Below the pieces are notes generated by a model that worked only from the letters and a program-made list of their open reading frames with translations, was not told the DNA's origin and searched no databases. A stretch of DNA of 34,400 nt from Fidelibacterota bacterium (GTDB lineage Bacteria > Fidelibacterota > UBA2242), in the NCBI GenBank assembly GCA_030603165.1, contig JAUVYH010000012.1:1-34400 (forward strand), read 5' to 3'. The translations under genes were made by a program, and so were the position numbers. Shown one piece after another: positions 8,379 through 15,050 of this stretch. How positions within the stretch are numbered: the first letter of the stretch is position 1; every line of letters starts with the position of its first letter.

Positions 8379-9533
8379 ATGAAGATGAAACAAATTTCAA
8401 TTTTAGGATCAACCGGCAGTATTGGGACAAACGCCCTGCGTGTTGTGGAAGCTAACCCTGAACATTTCTCGGTCCGATATCTTACAGCCGGTAAAAACGC
8501 AGAACGTTTAATCGAACAGGCGCGGAAATTTCATCCGAAAGTTGTCGCTATCGCCGATGAAACTCTCGCTAATGAAGTACATAACGAATTGCGTCCTCTT
8601 CACATTGAGGTGCTTTCCGGGAAAACCGGGATCAATGATCTCGCCGCCGCAACAGATGTGGACTTGGTCCTGAATGCCATTGTCGGCAGCGCCGGGCTGG
8701 AACCCAGTTATAACGCCCTGAAAGCCGGTAAAAATATTGCGCTTTCCAATAAAGAATCCCTGGTCATGGCTGGCGAACTGATCAACCGGCTGCTTATAGA
8801 AAAAAATCTTAAAATATTTCCCGTTGACAGCGAACACAGCGCCATCTGGCAGTGCATTGTCGGTGAAGACAATAAAAATATCCGCCGGATTATTCTGACC
8901 GGCTCGGGAGGTCCGTTCCGAACGTTTCCGATCGAACAATTTGATCATATCACACCGGAACAGGCATTAAAACATCCTACCTGGAACATGGGTAAAAAAA
9001 TCACCATCGATTCTGCGACCATGATGAACAAAGGGCTGGAAATTATTGAGGCGCACTATCTGTTCGGAGTTGCGCCGGAAAATATCGAAGTCGTTATTCA
9101 TCCTCAATCCATTGTCCATTCCATGGTAGAGTTCATCGACGGCTCGATCAAAGCCCAAATGGGTTTGCCTGATATGAAATTGCCTATCCAGTACGCTCTC
9201 GGTTATCCCGAACGATTGCCTGTTGTATGGGAAAACACCGATTTTATGAAGATCAGGGAGTTAACATTCGAAGCGCCGGATTTCGCAAAATTTCCATCGC
9301 TTAAACTGGCATATAACGCCTTGCAGCGCGGCGGGACGGCGCCGGCTATATTAAACGTCGTAAATGAATATGCAGTCTATGCTTTTTTAGAAAATAAAAT
9401 AAGATTTATTGATATCCCGCGATTTGTTGAAGATGCTTTAACGGATTTATCTATTGTAGATAATCCGGAACTTGGTGATATTTTGGAAGTGGAACAATCA
9501 GGTCGGGAATTTGTGGAACGAAAAGTTCGATGA
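8379..9533 (+). CDS. dxr: 1-deoxy-D-xylulose 5-phosphate reductoisomerase
   Basis: Dxr (IspC) converts DXP to 2-C-methyl-D-erythritol 4-phosphate with NADPH, the committed step of the MEP isoprenoid pathway, which ultimately feeds UppS. The 384 residues carry the NADPH-binding ILGSTGSIG near the N-terminus, LSNKESLVMAG, the metal-binding DSEHSA, GSGGPF, ITIDSATMMNKGLEIIEAH and HPQSIVHSMVEF. All are in the expected order. ATG 8379 and ATG 8385 are both possible starts (MKMKQ or MKQ); neither has a clear ribosome site. It follows the hypothetical gene by 1 bp. In many bacteria dxr sits next to rseP, as here. Confidence 0.97.
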   Translation: MKMKQISILGSTGSIGTNALRVVEANPEHFSVRYLTAGKNAERLIEQARKFHPKVVAIADETLANEVHNELRPLHIEVLSGKTGINDLAAATDVDLVLNAIVGSAGLEPSYNALKAGKNIALSNKESLVMAGELINRLLIEKNLKIFPVDSEHSAIWQCIVGEDNKNIRRIILTGSGGPFRTFPIEQFDHITPEQALKHPTWNMGKKITIDSATMMNKGLEIIEAHYLFGVAPENIEVVIHPQSIVHSMVEFIDGSIKAQMGLPDMKLPIQYALGYPERLPVVWENTDFMKIRELTFEAPDFAKFPSLKLAYNALQRGGTAPAILNVVNEYAVYAFLENKIRFIDIPRFVEDALTDLSIVDNPELGDILEVEQSGREFVERKVR

Positions 9534-9639
9534 AAGTGTTATAGCAATTGTTTTCAATGAGACCTCTCTTCAGAAGGGATTCTTTGAACAAGGTAAAAGG
9601 TTTATCCTATTTAACAATGTTTTTTGATTTTTAAATAAA

Positions 9640-9694
9640 TTAACCACCCCTTTAATCCCCTCCTTACTAAGGAGGGGAAAGAGGGGGAGGTTAA
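9640..9694 (-). repeat. Dispersed near-palindromic repeat, copy 2 (inverted)
   Basis: A 55 bp block between dxr and rseP. Its reverse complement matches copy 1 (7531-7584) almost throughout: AACCTCCCC arm, the CCCCTCCTTA-TAAGGAGGGG core, then the AAGGGGTGGTTAA arm. The two copies differ at a handful of positions, mainly in the loop and in the pyrimidine run. The two therefore point towards each other around the hypothetical gene and dxr. This hairpin occupies the only sizeable part of the 242 bp dxr-rseP gap that is not simple AT-rich sequence. Confidence 0.8.
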
Positions 9695-9775
9695 AAACTT
9701 TAATTATAGGACATTTCTTTTGTCTCAAGGATATCTCTGGTGAGGAAATTTAGTATAGAAAGGAATTAAGAAGGA

Positions 9776-10852
9776 ATGATTACGGTTCTGGCAGTTCTGT
9801 TAGTTATAGGCGGCGTTATATTTATTCATGAATTAGGTCATTTTACGTTTGCTAAACTCACCGGGATGCGGGTGGAAAAATTTTCTATCGGTTTTCCTCC
9901 CCGTCTTTTCGGTAAAAAAATTGGCGATACCGATTACTGTATTTCCGCTATTCCCCTGGGGGGCTATGTGAAAGTTGCCGGCGTCATTGACGAAAGTATG
10001 GACGTCGATGGTGTTCAGGGCAATGAACCCTGGAAGTTCGAATCAAAAAACGCCGGTCAGAAGAGTCTGTATATTACAGGCGGCGTGGTTTTTAACCTAT
10101 TGTTCGCGGCGCTTATTTTTTGTTTGTTGACAATCGGCGCCGGCATCTACGATCCCAGTCCGGAGCCAATCATTAATGAGGTCATTCCCGAGTTACCGGC
10201 TGAAGCAGCCGGTATTCAAAAAGGTGATAGAATTTTAACTATCAACGGCACAATGATATCAAGCTGGGAAGACATGGCTGGTATCATCCACGCCTTCCCG
10301 AATGATACGATTTTGGTTCGCTGGCTGCATAACGAAAATGAGTTTGAAAAACCGATAGTCACTATCTCCAATAAAATTTTAAAAGGTTCCAAACTGGTGA
10401 ATGTCGGTATGATCGGCGTCAGTCCCGTTTTTACTCATCGTAATGCCGGGTTTTTTGAAGCCGTCGGTCAGGGTTTCCAGAATACCTGGTACTGGCTGAA
10501 GATAACCGTCATTTCACTGAAGATGCTGGTAACCGGCGAAGAATCGTTGAAAAATATCGGCGGTCCTATTTTCATTGCCCAGCTCGCCGGTCGGTCGGCA
10601 AAATCGGGGCTTGCTCCTCTATTCGGATTAATGGCAATTATCAGCGTTAATCTGGCGTTTATAAATATTCTACCGATTCCAGCCTTCGATGGCGGACATC
10701 TTATCATCACAATTATCGAAGCCACTATACGCCGTCCCTTATCCATTAAAATCAAACTGCGCATCCAACAGGTCGGACTAGCAATTATTCTGACCTTAAT
10801 GGCTGTGGTATTTTATAATGACATATTGCGCCTGTTCAGAGGTGGAATGTAG
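9776..10852 (+). CDS. rseP: RIP metalloprotease RseP (site-2 protease)
   Basis: RseP is an inner-membrane zinc protease that cleaves transmembrane substrates such as anti-sigma factors and signal-peptide remnants. The first membrane segment carries HELGH at residues 18-22 (two zinc histidines and the catalytic glutamate). A GFPPRLFGKKIGDTDY loop and IPLGGYVKVAG follow. One PDZ domain lies at about residues 125-200 (PAEAAGIQKGDRILTING). The C-terminal core INILPIPAFDGGH, with D305, supplies the third zinc ligand. The length, 358 residues, fits the single-PDZ form rather than the two-PDZ E. coli form. AAGGA motifs precede the ATG. It is the last plus-strand gene before the accessory islet. Confidence 0.95.
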   Translation: MITVLAVLLVIGGVIFIHELGHFTFAKLTGMRVEKFSIGFPPRLFGKKIGDTDYCISAIPLGGYVKVAGVIDESMDVDGVQGNEPWKFESKNAGQKSLYITGGVVFNLLFAALIFCLLTIGAGIYDPSPEPIINEVIPELPAEAAGIQKGDRILTINGTMISSWEDMAGIIHAFPNDTILVRWLHNENEFEKPIVTISNKILKGSKLVNVGMIGVSPVFTHRNAGFFEAVGQGFQNTWYWLKITVISLKMLVTGEESLKNIGGPIFIAQLAGRSAKSGLAPLFGLMAIISVNLAFINILPIPAFDGGHLIITIIEATIRRPLSIKIKLRIQQVGLAIILTLMAVVFYNDILRLFRGGM

Positions 10853-11064
10853 CTTGTTCTAACTTGTATTATTCTTGTTCCGAGGCTTACCGTCTGTCGG
10901 CAAGCCGGACAGGCAACCCCCGCTTAGCACCGACGTGTTGGGGGACGCTCAGGTATCTCACCAGAGACCCCTGTTGAGGCGAAGCAGGTTCGTTATGGGC
11001 GATTTATCATACATGTGTTGTAGTTTATTATTTGACGCTTGTTCTCTCATCATTTTAATTAATA
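10853..11064. other. Unexplained GC-richer stretch between rseP and abiEii
   Basis: From about 10880 to 11000 the base composition rises well above that of the flanks. Several short stems can be drawn: GGCTT/AAGCC around 10883-10905, CCCCC/GGGGG around 10917-10944, and TCTC-acca-GAGA around 10956-10967. No tRNA or known RNA was recognised, and no second copy lies in the window. A 72-codon TTG-initiated frame (10875-11093) crosses it but looks unlike a protein. It may be a decayed dispersed repeat or an edge scar of the islet. Confidence 0.35.
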
Positions 11065-12255
11065 CTATAATTCCACTTCCCATTTCGGGATAAAAGTATG
11101 ATTGGAAATGGATGCTGAATCTATTTTATGTGTTTGAAAAGCCTTATGCATCTTCGATGGCATTCCATTTTTTTCCAATTCCCAGACATGTAATATTTCG
11201 TTACCGTTTGATGTGTAACGCAATGCATATGGTTCCACCAAACGTGTTGCTCCGTGGTAGGAGACGAGTACACAGAGCTTGTTTCGGGCAGCGCGCCTAA
11301 CTTGATCCATTGCTGTCGGGCCGGTTTGCCAATTGATTTTTGAAAACAATGAACGTGGAAAAATCTTCCCTATTGCTTCAGGATTTGTCTTGAGACTTGG
11401 TTTAGCGATCTCTGGCTTTAACCACCATGCGATCGCATCTCTTAAATCATAAATAAATGTGTCAACTGGACGAAGCTTGTTTATTTGGTGTGCAAGCTGG
11501 TATTCCCAGTTTGCTCTCAATACACTATTGTCTATAGAATCCATGATGTATTCAACGGAAGGTGTCTTAAGACCTTTAAAATGGAACTTCTTATTAGCGA
11601 TATATTTTGTTCTTTGAGGGTCAATCTCTCCCCTGAAATTGCGGCTGATATTAACAACATCATAGACATCTCGCGCACGACCATTGCGTTCAACAAGCGC
11701 ACGTGTCTTTTCGGCCAGGACTTCGTTTATCGAATAGCATAAAATCTGAGGCGCTGGATTGGATACATCTGTATAATCGTGATGGAGATTGCGAAGTTGA
11801 GGTGTGTCTGCTATCAACTCATCCTGGGTGAGGTCAAGTTTTACTCTCTGTAGAGATTTACCTGGCAGTCCCAAAGGTCCGCTGAAAGGAATCTTGATCT
11901 GAAATGATGTTTTTCCACGCAGATTTTCATAATCTTCCACTTTCCAGTATTGACGGGGAAAACTAAGTCCTGAGTTTGATTCAATCCAACTTACAGCTTC
12001 ATCGATATGTGTTTGAAGATAATCTGCACTAATCGATTGTTCGAGTGGAATCGTAAAATCGAGATCTTCAGAAAATCTATAAGTTTCAAAATAGCATTTT
12101 TTCAAACAAGTGCCACCTTTAAATACCCATTGCGAAAGTACAGCATGCTCTGAGATAGCTCTAAGCAGCCACCCGATAACATAATCCTTTTGAACTGTCG
12201 TTGGCTGGAGCTCATAATGTTTTGCTAATGCTAAAAGCTGTGCTTTTGGAATCAT
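11065..12255 (-). CDS. AbiEii/AbiGii-family nucleotidyltransferase toxin with WYL-like C-terminus
   Basis: The N-terminal 230 residues match the AbiEii/AbiGii nucleotidyltransferase toxin family, whose members block growth by nucleotide transfer and take part in abortive phage defence. FKGGTCLKKC (45-54) and RFSEDLDFT (60-68, with D64/D66) form the catalytic motif. KLDLTQDE (139-146) supplies the third acidic strand, and EVLAEKTRALVERNGRARDV (178-197) is the conserved helix. Residues about 315-396 add a segment with WYL-domain features: VSYHGATRLVEPYALRYTSN, then a strand pair, a KAFQTHKID element and a FIPKWEVEL ending. Such ligand-sensing domains occur in phage-defence regulators; the assignment here is an inference. 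It follows the antitoxin by 6 bp on the minus strand. Confidence 0.87.
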   Translation of the reverse strand: MIPKAQLLALAKHYELQPTTVQKDYVIGWLLRAISEHAVLSQWVFKGGTCLKKCYFETYRFSEDLDFTIPLEQSISADYLQTHIDEAVSWIESNSGLSFPRQYWKVEDYENLRGKTSFQIKIPFSGPLGLPGKSLQRVKLDLTQDELIADTPQLRNLHHDYTDVSNPAPQILCYSINEVLAEKTRALVERNGRARDVYDVVNISRNFRGEIDPQRTKYIANKKFHFKGLKTPSVEYIMDSIDNSVLRANWEYQLAHQINKLRPVDTFIYDLRDAIAWWLKPEIAKPSLKTNPEAIGKIFPRSLFSKINWQTGPTAMDQVRRAARNKLCVLVSYHGATRLVEPYALRYTSNGNEILHVWELEKNGMPSKMHKAFQTHKIDSASISNHTFIPKWEVEL

Positions 12256-12261
12256 AAGAGT

Positions 12262-13068
12262 TTATAATGGTAAATTAATACAGAGGTTCCACTTGCTAAT
12301 AATTTTGCCTGTCTCCGGTCCGTCCGGATCGAGATATGAAATTCCTTTTGACAAATATTTTCGGCATGACTGAATCCATTCCTCAGATACAGGCGCATGG
12401 GCTTCTTCTGCAAGAAAACCAAGACGCTTAAATACTGAGCCTCGTTTGTATCGTATCGCATAATCAAGTAATAGTTCTGGGTCACGCATTTCAGAATGCC
12501 AATATTGGCGTAAAATATCTATGGTATGACGTCCTCCACCTCCGAAACGAGGTAAGTCTAAAATGTCTATTACCATTCGACTTGGATCAGCAATTTCGAC
12601 AGCATTACTTCCAAACCAAACTGTTTTTGTGCCAAAGAATCGTTCTTCTGTTAATGTTCTGGTTCGGAATCGAATACTTCCTATCATTTGCACTGCTTTT
12701 CGCTGGTTTACCATAGTCACAACTGAAACGCTATTGAATATTTGTTCAGTCAGACCCCAATGTTCCGCTGCTGACCATCCAGAAATAAATGCAGGTCGGA
12801 AGAGATTCATAGCAAGTGACCATGCATCTTCAATTACAGGCTTTGGTATTGACGATGATAGCGGTACAACTGAGTATACTCCATGCTTTAACCGTTGGAG
12901 CCAGCCTTTGCGTGCTAACCGGCTGAGGATTTGATTGGCAGTCCCTCGTGGACATGGATGTATCACAATCACATCATCTGGACCAATTGTTACTTTCTCA
13001 TTTGCAGAGAAATTGCTAATTATTTCCCGCTCCTGAGTGCTCAGTCCTGCAAGATCTCGCTTTTTCAT
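12262..13068 (-). CDS. AbiEi-family antitoxin / transcriptional repressor
   Basis: In known AbiE systems AbiEi is a bifunctional antitoxin that neutralises the cognate AbiEii and represses its own operon. The 268-residue protein opens with a winged-helix segment (about residues 1-75: GLSTQEREIISNF, then TANQILSRLARKGWLQRLKH and GVYSVVP). It continues with the typical FISGWSAAEHWGLTEQIFNS, VVTMVNQRKAVQMIGSIRFR and AVEIADPSRMVIDILDLPRF elements. It is the first gene of the two-gene minus-strand operon, with the toxin starting 6 bp after its stop. ATTATA/TATAAT lies only two bases from the ATG, too close to be its -10 box. Autoregulation would be through the AT-rich upstream gap. Confidence 0.87.
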   Translation of the reverse strand: MKKRDLAGLSTQEREIISNFSANEKVTIGPDDVIVIHPCPRGTANQILSRLARKGWLQRLKHGVYSVVPLSSSIPKPVIEDAWSLAMNLFRPAFISGWSAAEHWGLTEQIFNSVSVVTMVNQRKAVQMIGSIRFRTRTLTEERFFGTKTVWFGSNAVEIADPSRMVIDILDLPRFGGGGRHTIDILRQYWHSEMRDPELLLDYAIRYKRGSVFKRLGFLAEEAHAPVSEEWIQSCRKYLSKGISYLDPDGPETGKIISKWNLCINLPL

Positions 13069-13496
13069 ACATTATAACTTTCTTGAGTGACATACTGGGT
13101 TATTATCAACACTCATAATATACATATTTTTTTAATAAAGTACAGTACAATATCAAATAATGACTATTTTTGTCGTTTTTTGCAGATATAATATAATTTG
13201 CCACTACTTTCATTTAGAAGGTATATAAATCCTTTCGATTTAAGTTGAATTTAGAGCTTAATAAAAAGAACCTTAAACGCATCTTACTTAGCACATAACA
13301 TAGTCAACACATGGAAATATTTGCATCATATCACCCTTATCTCTTAGAGATCTCTTTGAGATAGCCGTCAAAATATTTCCACCTATTGCCTCAATGACTA
13401 TTAAAATCCGGAAATATTTCAGTTGAATTTTCATGGCTTCAATGTATTGTTGGGTAGAGTGGAAGTCAAGAAAATTCTTGGAACCAATTCTTGGGA
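13069..13496. other. AT-rich gap between antitoxin gene and ATPase islet
   Basis: No gene was seen in this stretch. The 13069-13200 part should hold the promoter of the AbiE operon and contains GTACAGTAC at about 13139. The middle holds the inverted-repeat block at 13312-13381. A 13 bp tandem repeat, ATTCTTGGAACCA then ATTCTTGGGACCT, sits near 13474-13499, directly before the duplicated oadB end. Nothing else is identifiable. Confidence 0.5.
13312..13381. repeat. Nested inverted repeats with 11 bp periodicity
   Basis: Perfect 11 bp arms TGGAAATATTT (13312-13322) and AAATATTTCCA (13371-13381) enclose 48 bases. Within them two overlapping dyads occur, ATCTC-TTA-GAGAT (13339-13351) and ATCTC-TTT-GAGAT (13350-13362). 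They repeat with an 11 bp period, about one helical turn. The layout suggests side-by-side protein binding sites or a long hairpin rather than a classical terminator, since no U-run follows on either strand. It lies upstream of the AbiE operon and outside the ATPase gene. Confidence 0.65.
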
Positions 13497-13548
13497 CCTG
13501 TTCGTATGAGTATTTTACCTGAAGATCGCTGTAAATACAAAGCGCCGG
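13497..13548 (-). repeat. Duplicated oadB 3' end (direct repeat, copy A)
   Basis: This roughly 50 bp segment matches the end of oadB at 15002-15050 in the same orientation. The identical core is 25 bases (13505-13529 versus 15014-15038) and includes the GATCTTCAGGTAA bases that encode the last residues and stop of oadB. Flanking bases CTGTTCG on one side and TAAATACA on the other also match, with small substitutions and a three-base gap. Copy A is not in a coding frame of its own. The two copies flank the ATPase gene and its upstream region. Confidence 0.85.
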
Positions 13549-13549
13549 C

Positions 13550-14878
13550 TCACACGTTAAACTTCTGCATTAACCGTCTTATTGCATAAATTGGAATGTA
13601 ATGCCGTGTTCCCGAGTGACTGATATTCTTGCCGCTTAATATATACGATTGTTTCGGATCGTAGCGTTCCTCATATACTTTTAGACTTTTGGACTGAGTA
13701 ACATGACCGGATTTGACCTCAATTGGAATGATCTGGTCGCCTATCGCTATGATAAACTCGACTTCCGATGTTCGCCCTTCCCAGCAGAATAAATCTCTCA
13801 TTCCGACACTGGTTAACTCCCGGGCAACAAAGTTCTCGGCAATATACCCTTTATAACTTCCAAAATCATAACTGATGAAAACACCTGGAGGCATACCATT
13901 AATTGCGCCAAGTAAACCGACGTCAAAGAAGTACAGCTTAAACCGATTATCATTCGTAAATCCCATCAAGGGTATTTCCGCTCTATTCACAGTCGAAGTT
14001 CGTATCAGCAAATCAGCGCTCTCAAGCCAGCCGATTGGAACGGATAAGCGTTCGTAGCCGCGGAATCCCGGAACCGCATCTTTAAACTTATATTTAGATG
14101 CCGAACCATCCTGAGTTTGCGCCAATTGAATCGGTACATTGCGCCAGAGCCGCTCTATATGCATCGCATTCTGTTTTCCGCTATGCTTGGCAATATCAGC
14201 CATATAAGTGTCTATAAGATCGCGCTGTAAGCTTCTCACGCTTTGGAATGCGGTAAACAGATTGTCCTGCTGTTTCCGGTATGTATCTACAGCTTCCGGC
14301 AGTCCGCCAACGATCAGATAATGTTTCCACAACTCCCATAGTTTTCCATGTGCGACTACCGGAAAAGGTTTTGTGAGAGCGTGATTATGTAGCAGGTCTG
14401 CTAACTGCCTCTTTTCAATTCCGGTTAAGAATTCCTCAAATGTCATTGGGTGCAAATCCCGGAACGTCACCTTCCCAACCGGAAAAGAGTCCCAATTCAT
14501 GTAAACTCCCAACAGAGAACCAGCCGCACATAATGCCAATTCAGGCATCTTTTCGCAAAAGTACTTGAGGCTTGTCAGCGCTCTGGGACATCGTTGGATT
14601 TCATCGAAAATCAGCAGATCGTTTTCCGGATCAATCGGGCGTTCTAAATACAACTGCAGTTCGTCAATAATGCGGTGTGGGTCGAGATTCTTCTCGAAAA
14701 GAGATTCAAGTTGCTGATCTTCCTCAAAATTCACATAATGATATTTAGGAAATTCAGTTTCACCAAACACTTTTAAGAGGTACGTTTTTCCAACCTGTCG
14801 GGCGCCTCTTAAGATAAGGGGCTTACGAGGCGAACTTTCTTTCCAGGATTTCAACTGGTTTATTGCTTCTCTTTTCAT
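13550..14878 (-). CDS. AAA ATPase with DUF4143-type C-terminal domain
   Basis: A solitary 442-residue ATPase of the large, widely transferred AAA_14/DUF4143 family, whose biological role is poorly defined. Walker A is GARQVGKT with K31, Walker B is LLIFDEIQR with D92/E93, and AAGSLLGV (about 118-125) is the sensor-1 region. The C-terminal part carries a PD-(D/E)XK-like pattern, EGRTSEVEFIIAIGD then IPIEVKSG, typical of these proteins and possibly a nuclease fold. GGAGGAG lies nine bases before the ATG, a much stronger ribosome site than most genes here. It has no operon partners, and direct repeats derived from the oadB end flank it, so it looks like a recent insertion. Confidence 0.88.
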   Translation of the reverse strand: MKREAINQLKSWKESSPRKPLILRGARQVGKTYLLKVFGETEFPKYHYVNFEEDQQLESLFEKNLDPHRIIDELQLYLERPIDPENDLLIFDEIQRCPRALTSLKYFCEKMPELALCAAGSLLGVYMNWDSFPVGKVTFRDLHPMTFEEFLTGIEKRQLADLLHNHALTKPFPVVAHGKLWELWKHYLIVGGLPEAVDTYRKQQDNLFTAFQSVRSLQRDLIDTYMADIAKHSGKQNAMHIERLWRNVPIQLAQTQDGSASKYKFKDAVPGFRGYERLSVPIGWLESADLLIRTSTVNRAEIPLMGFTNDNRFKLYFFDVGLLGAINGMPPGVFISYDFGSYKGYIAENFVARELTSVGMRDLFCWEGRTSEVEFIIAIGDQIIPIEVKSGHVTQSKSLKVYEERYDPKQSYILSGKNISHSGTRHYIPIYAIRRLMQKFNV

Positions 14879-14895
14879 ACTTTTATCTCCTCCGT

Positions 14896-14961
14896 GTGTA
14901 TTATCTACAAGGACTATTTACACAATATGTGTATTATCTGCAAGGACTATTTGTATGGTAT
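14896..14961 (-). repeat. 33 bp tandem repeat upstream of the ATPase gene
   Basis: Two adjacent 33 bp units begin at 14896 and 14929. Both read GTGTATTATCT, one variable base, then CAAGGACTATTT, and diverge in the last nine bases. They lie about 18-83 bases upstream of the ATPase start codon, within its expected promoter. Read on the minus strand each contains GATAAT, a -10-like hexamer. The units could be operator copies for an unknown regulator or part of an element end. Confidence 0.7.
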
Positions 14962-15001
14962 GTGAACTTTATTCAACCACCGCCAGGGAAATTATATGGA
15001 A

Positions 15002-15050
15002 CCCTGTTCGATATATGAGTATTTTACCTGAAGATCGCAATAAATACACC
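15002..15050 (-). repeat. oadB 3' end (direct repeat, copy B)
   Basis: This is the genuine end of oadB, including its TAA stop (15024-15026 on the plus strand), plus about 22 bases downstream. It is repeated imperfectly at 13497-13548. The distance between the cores is 1509 bp, which is the apparent length of the ATPase insert plus one repeat copy. The oadB reading frame is intact through this copy. Confidence 0.85.

Noticed and set aside
10875-11093. 72-codon plus-strand ORF with a TTG start
   Set aside because: Proline- and arginine-rich, without a ribosome site; the sequence looks structural or repetitive rather than coding, and it runs into the abiEii 3' end.
12563-12934. 123-codon plus-strand ORF
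   Set aside because: It is antisense to the AbiEi-like antitoxin gene.
13071-13076. TATAAT on the minus strand as promoter of the antitoxin gene
   Set aside because: It ends two bases before the ATG and has no -35 partner, so transcription would begin inside the gene.
14990-15012. Terminator after oadB
   Set aside because: Only a weak GAAC-AGG-GTTC or CAGGG/CCCTG stem is present, with no U-run following.
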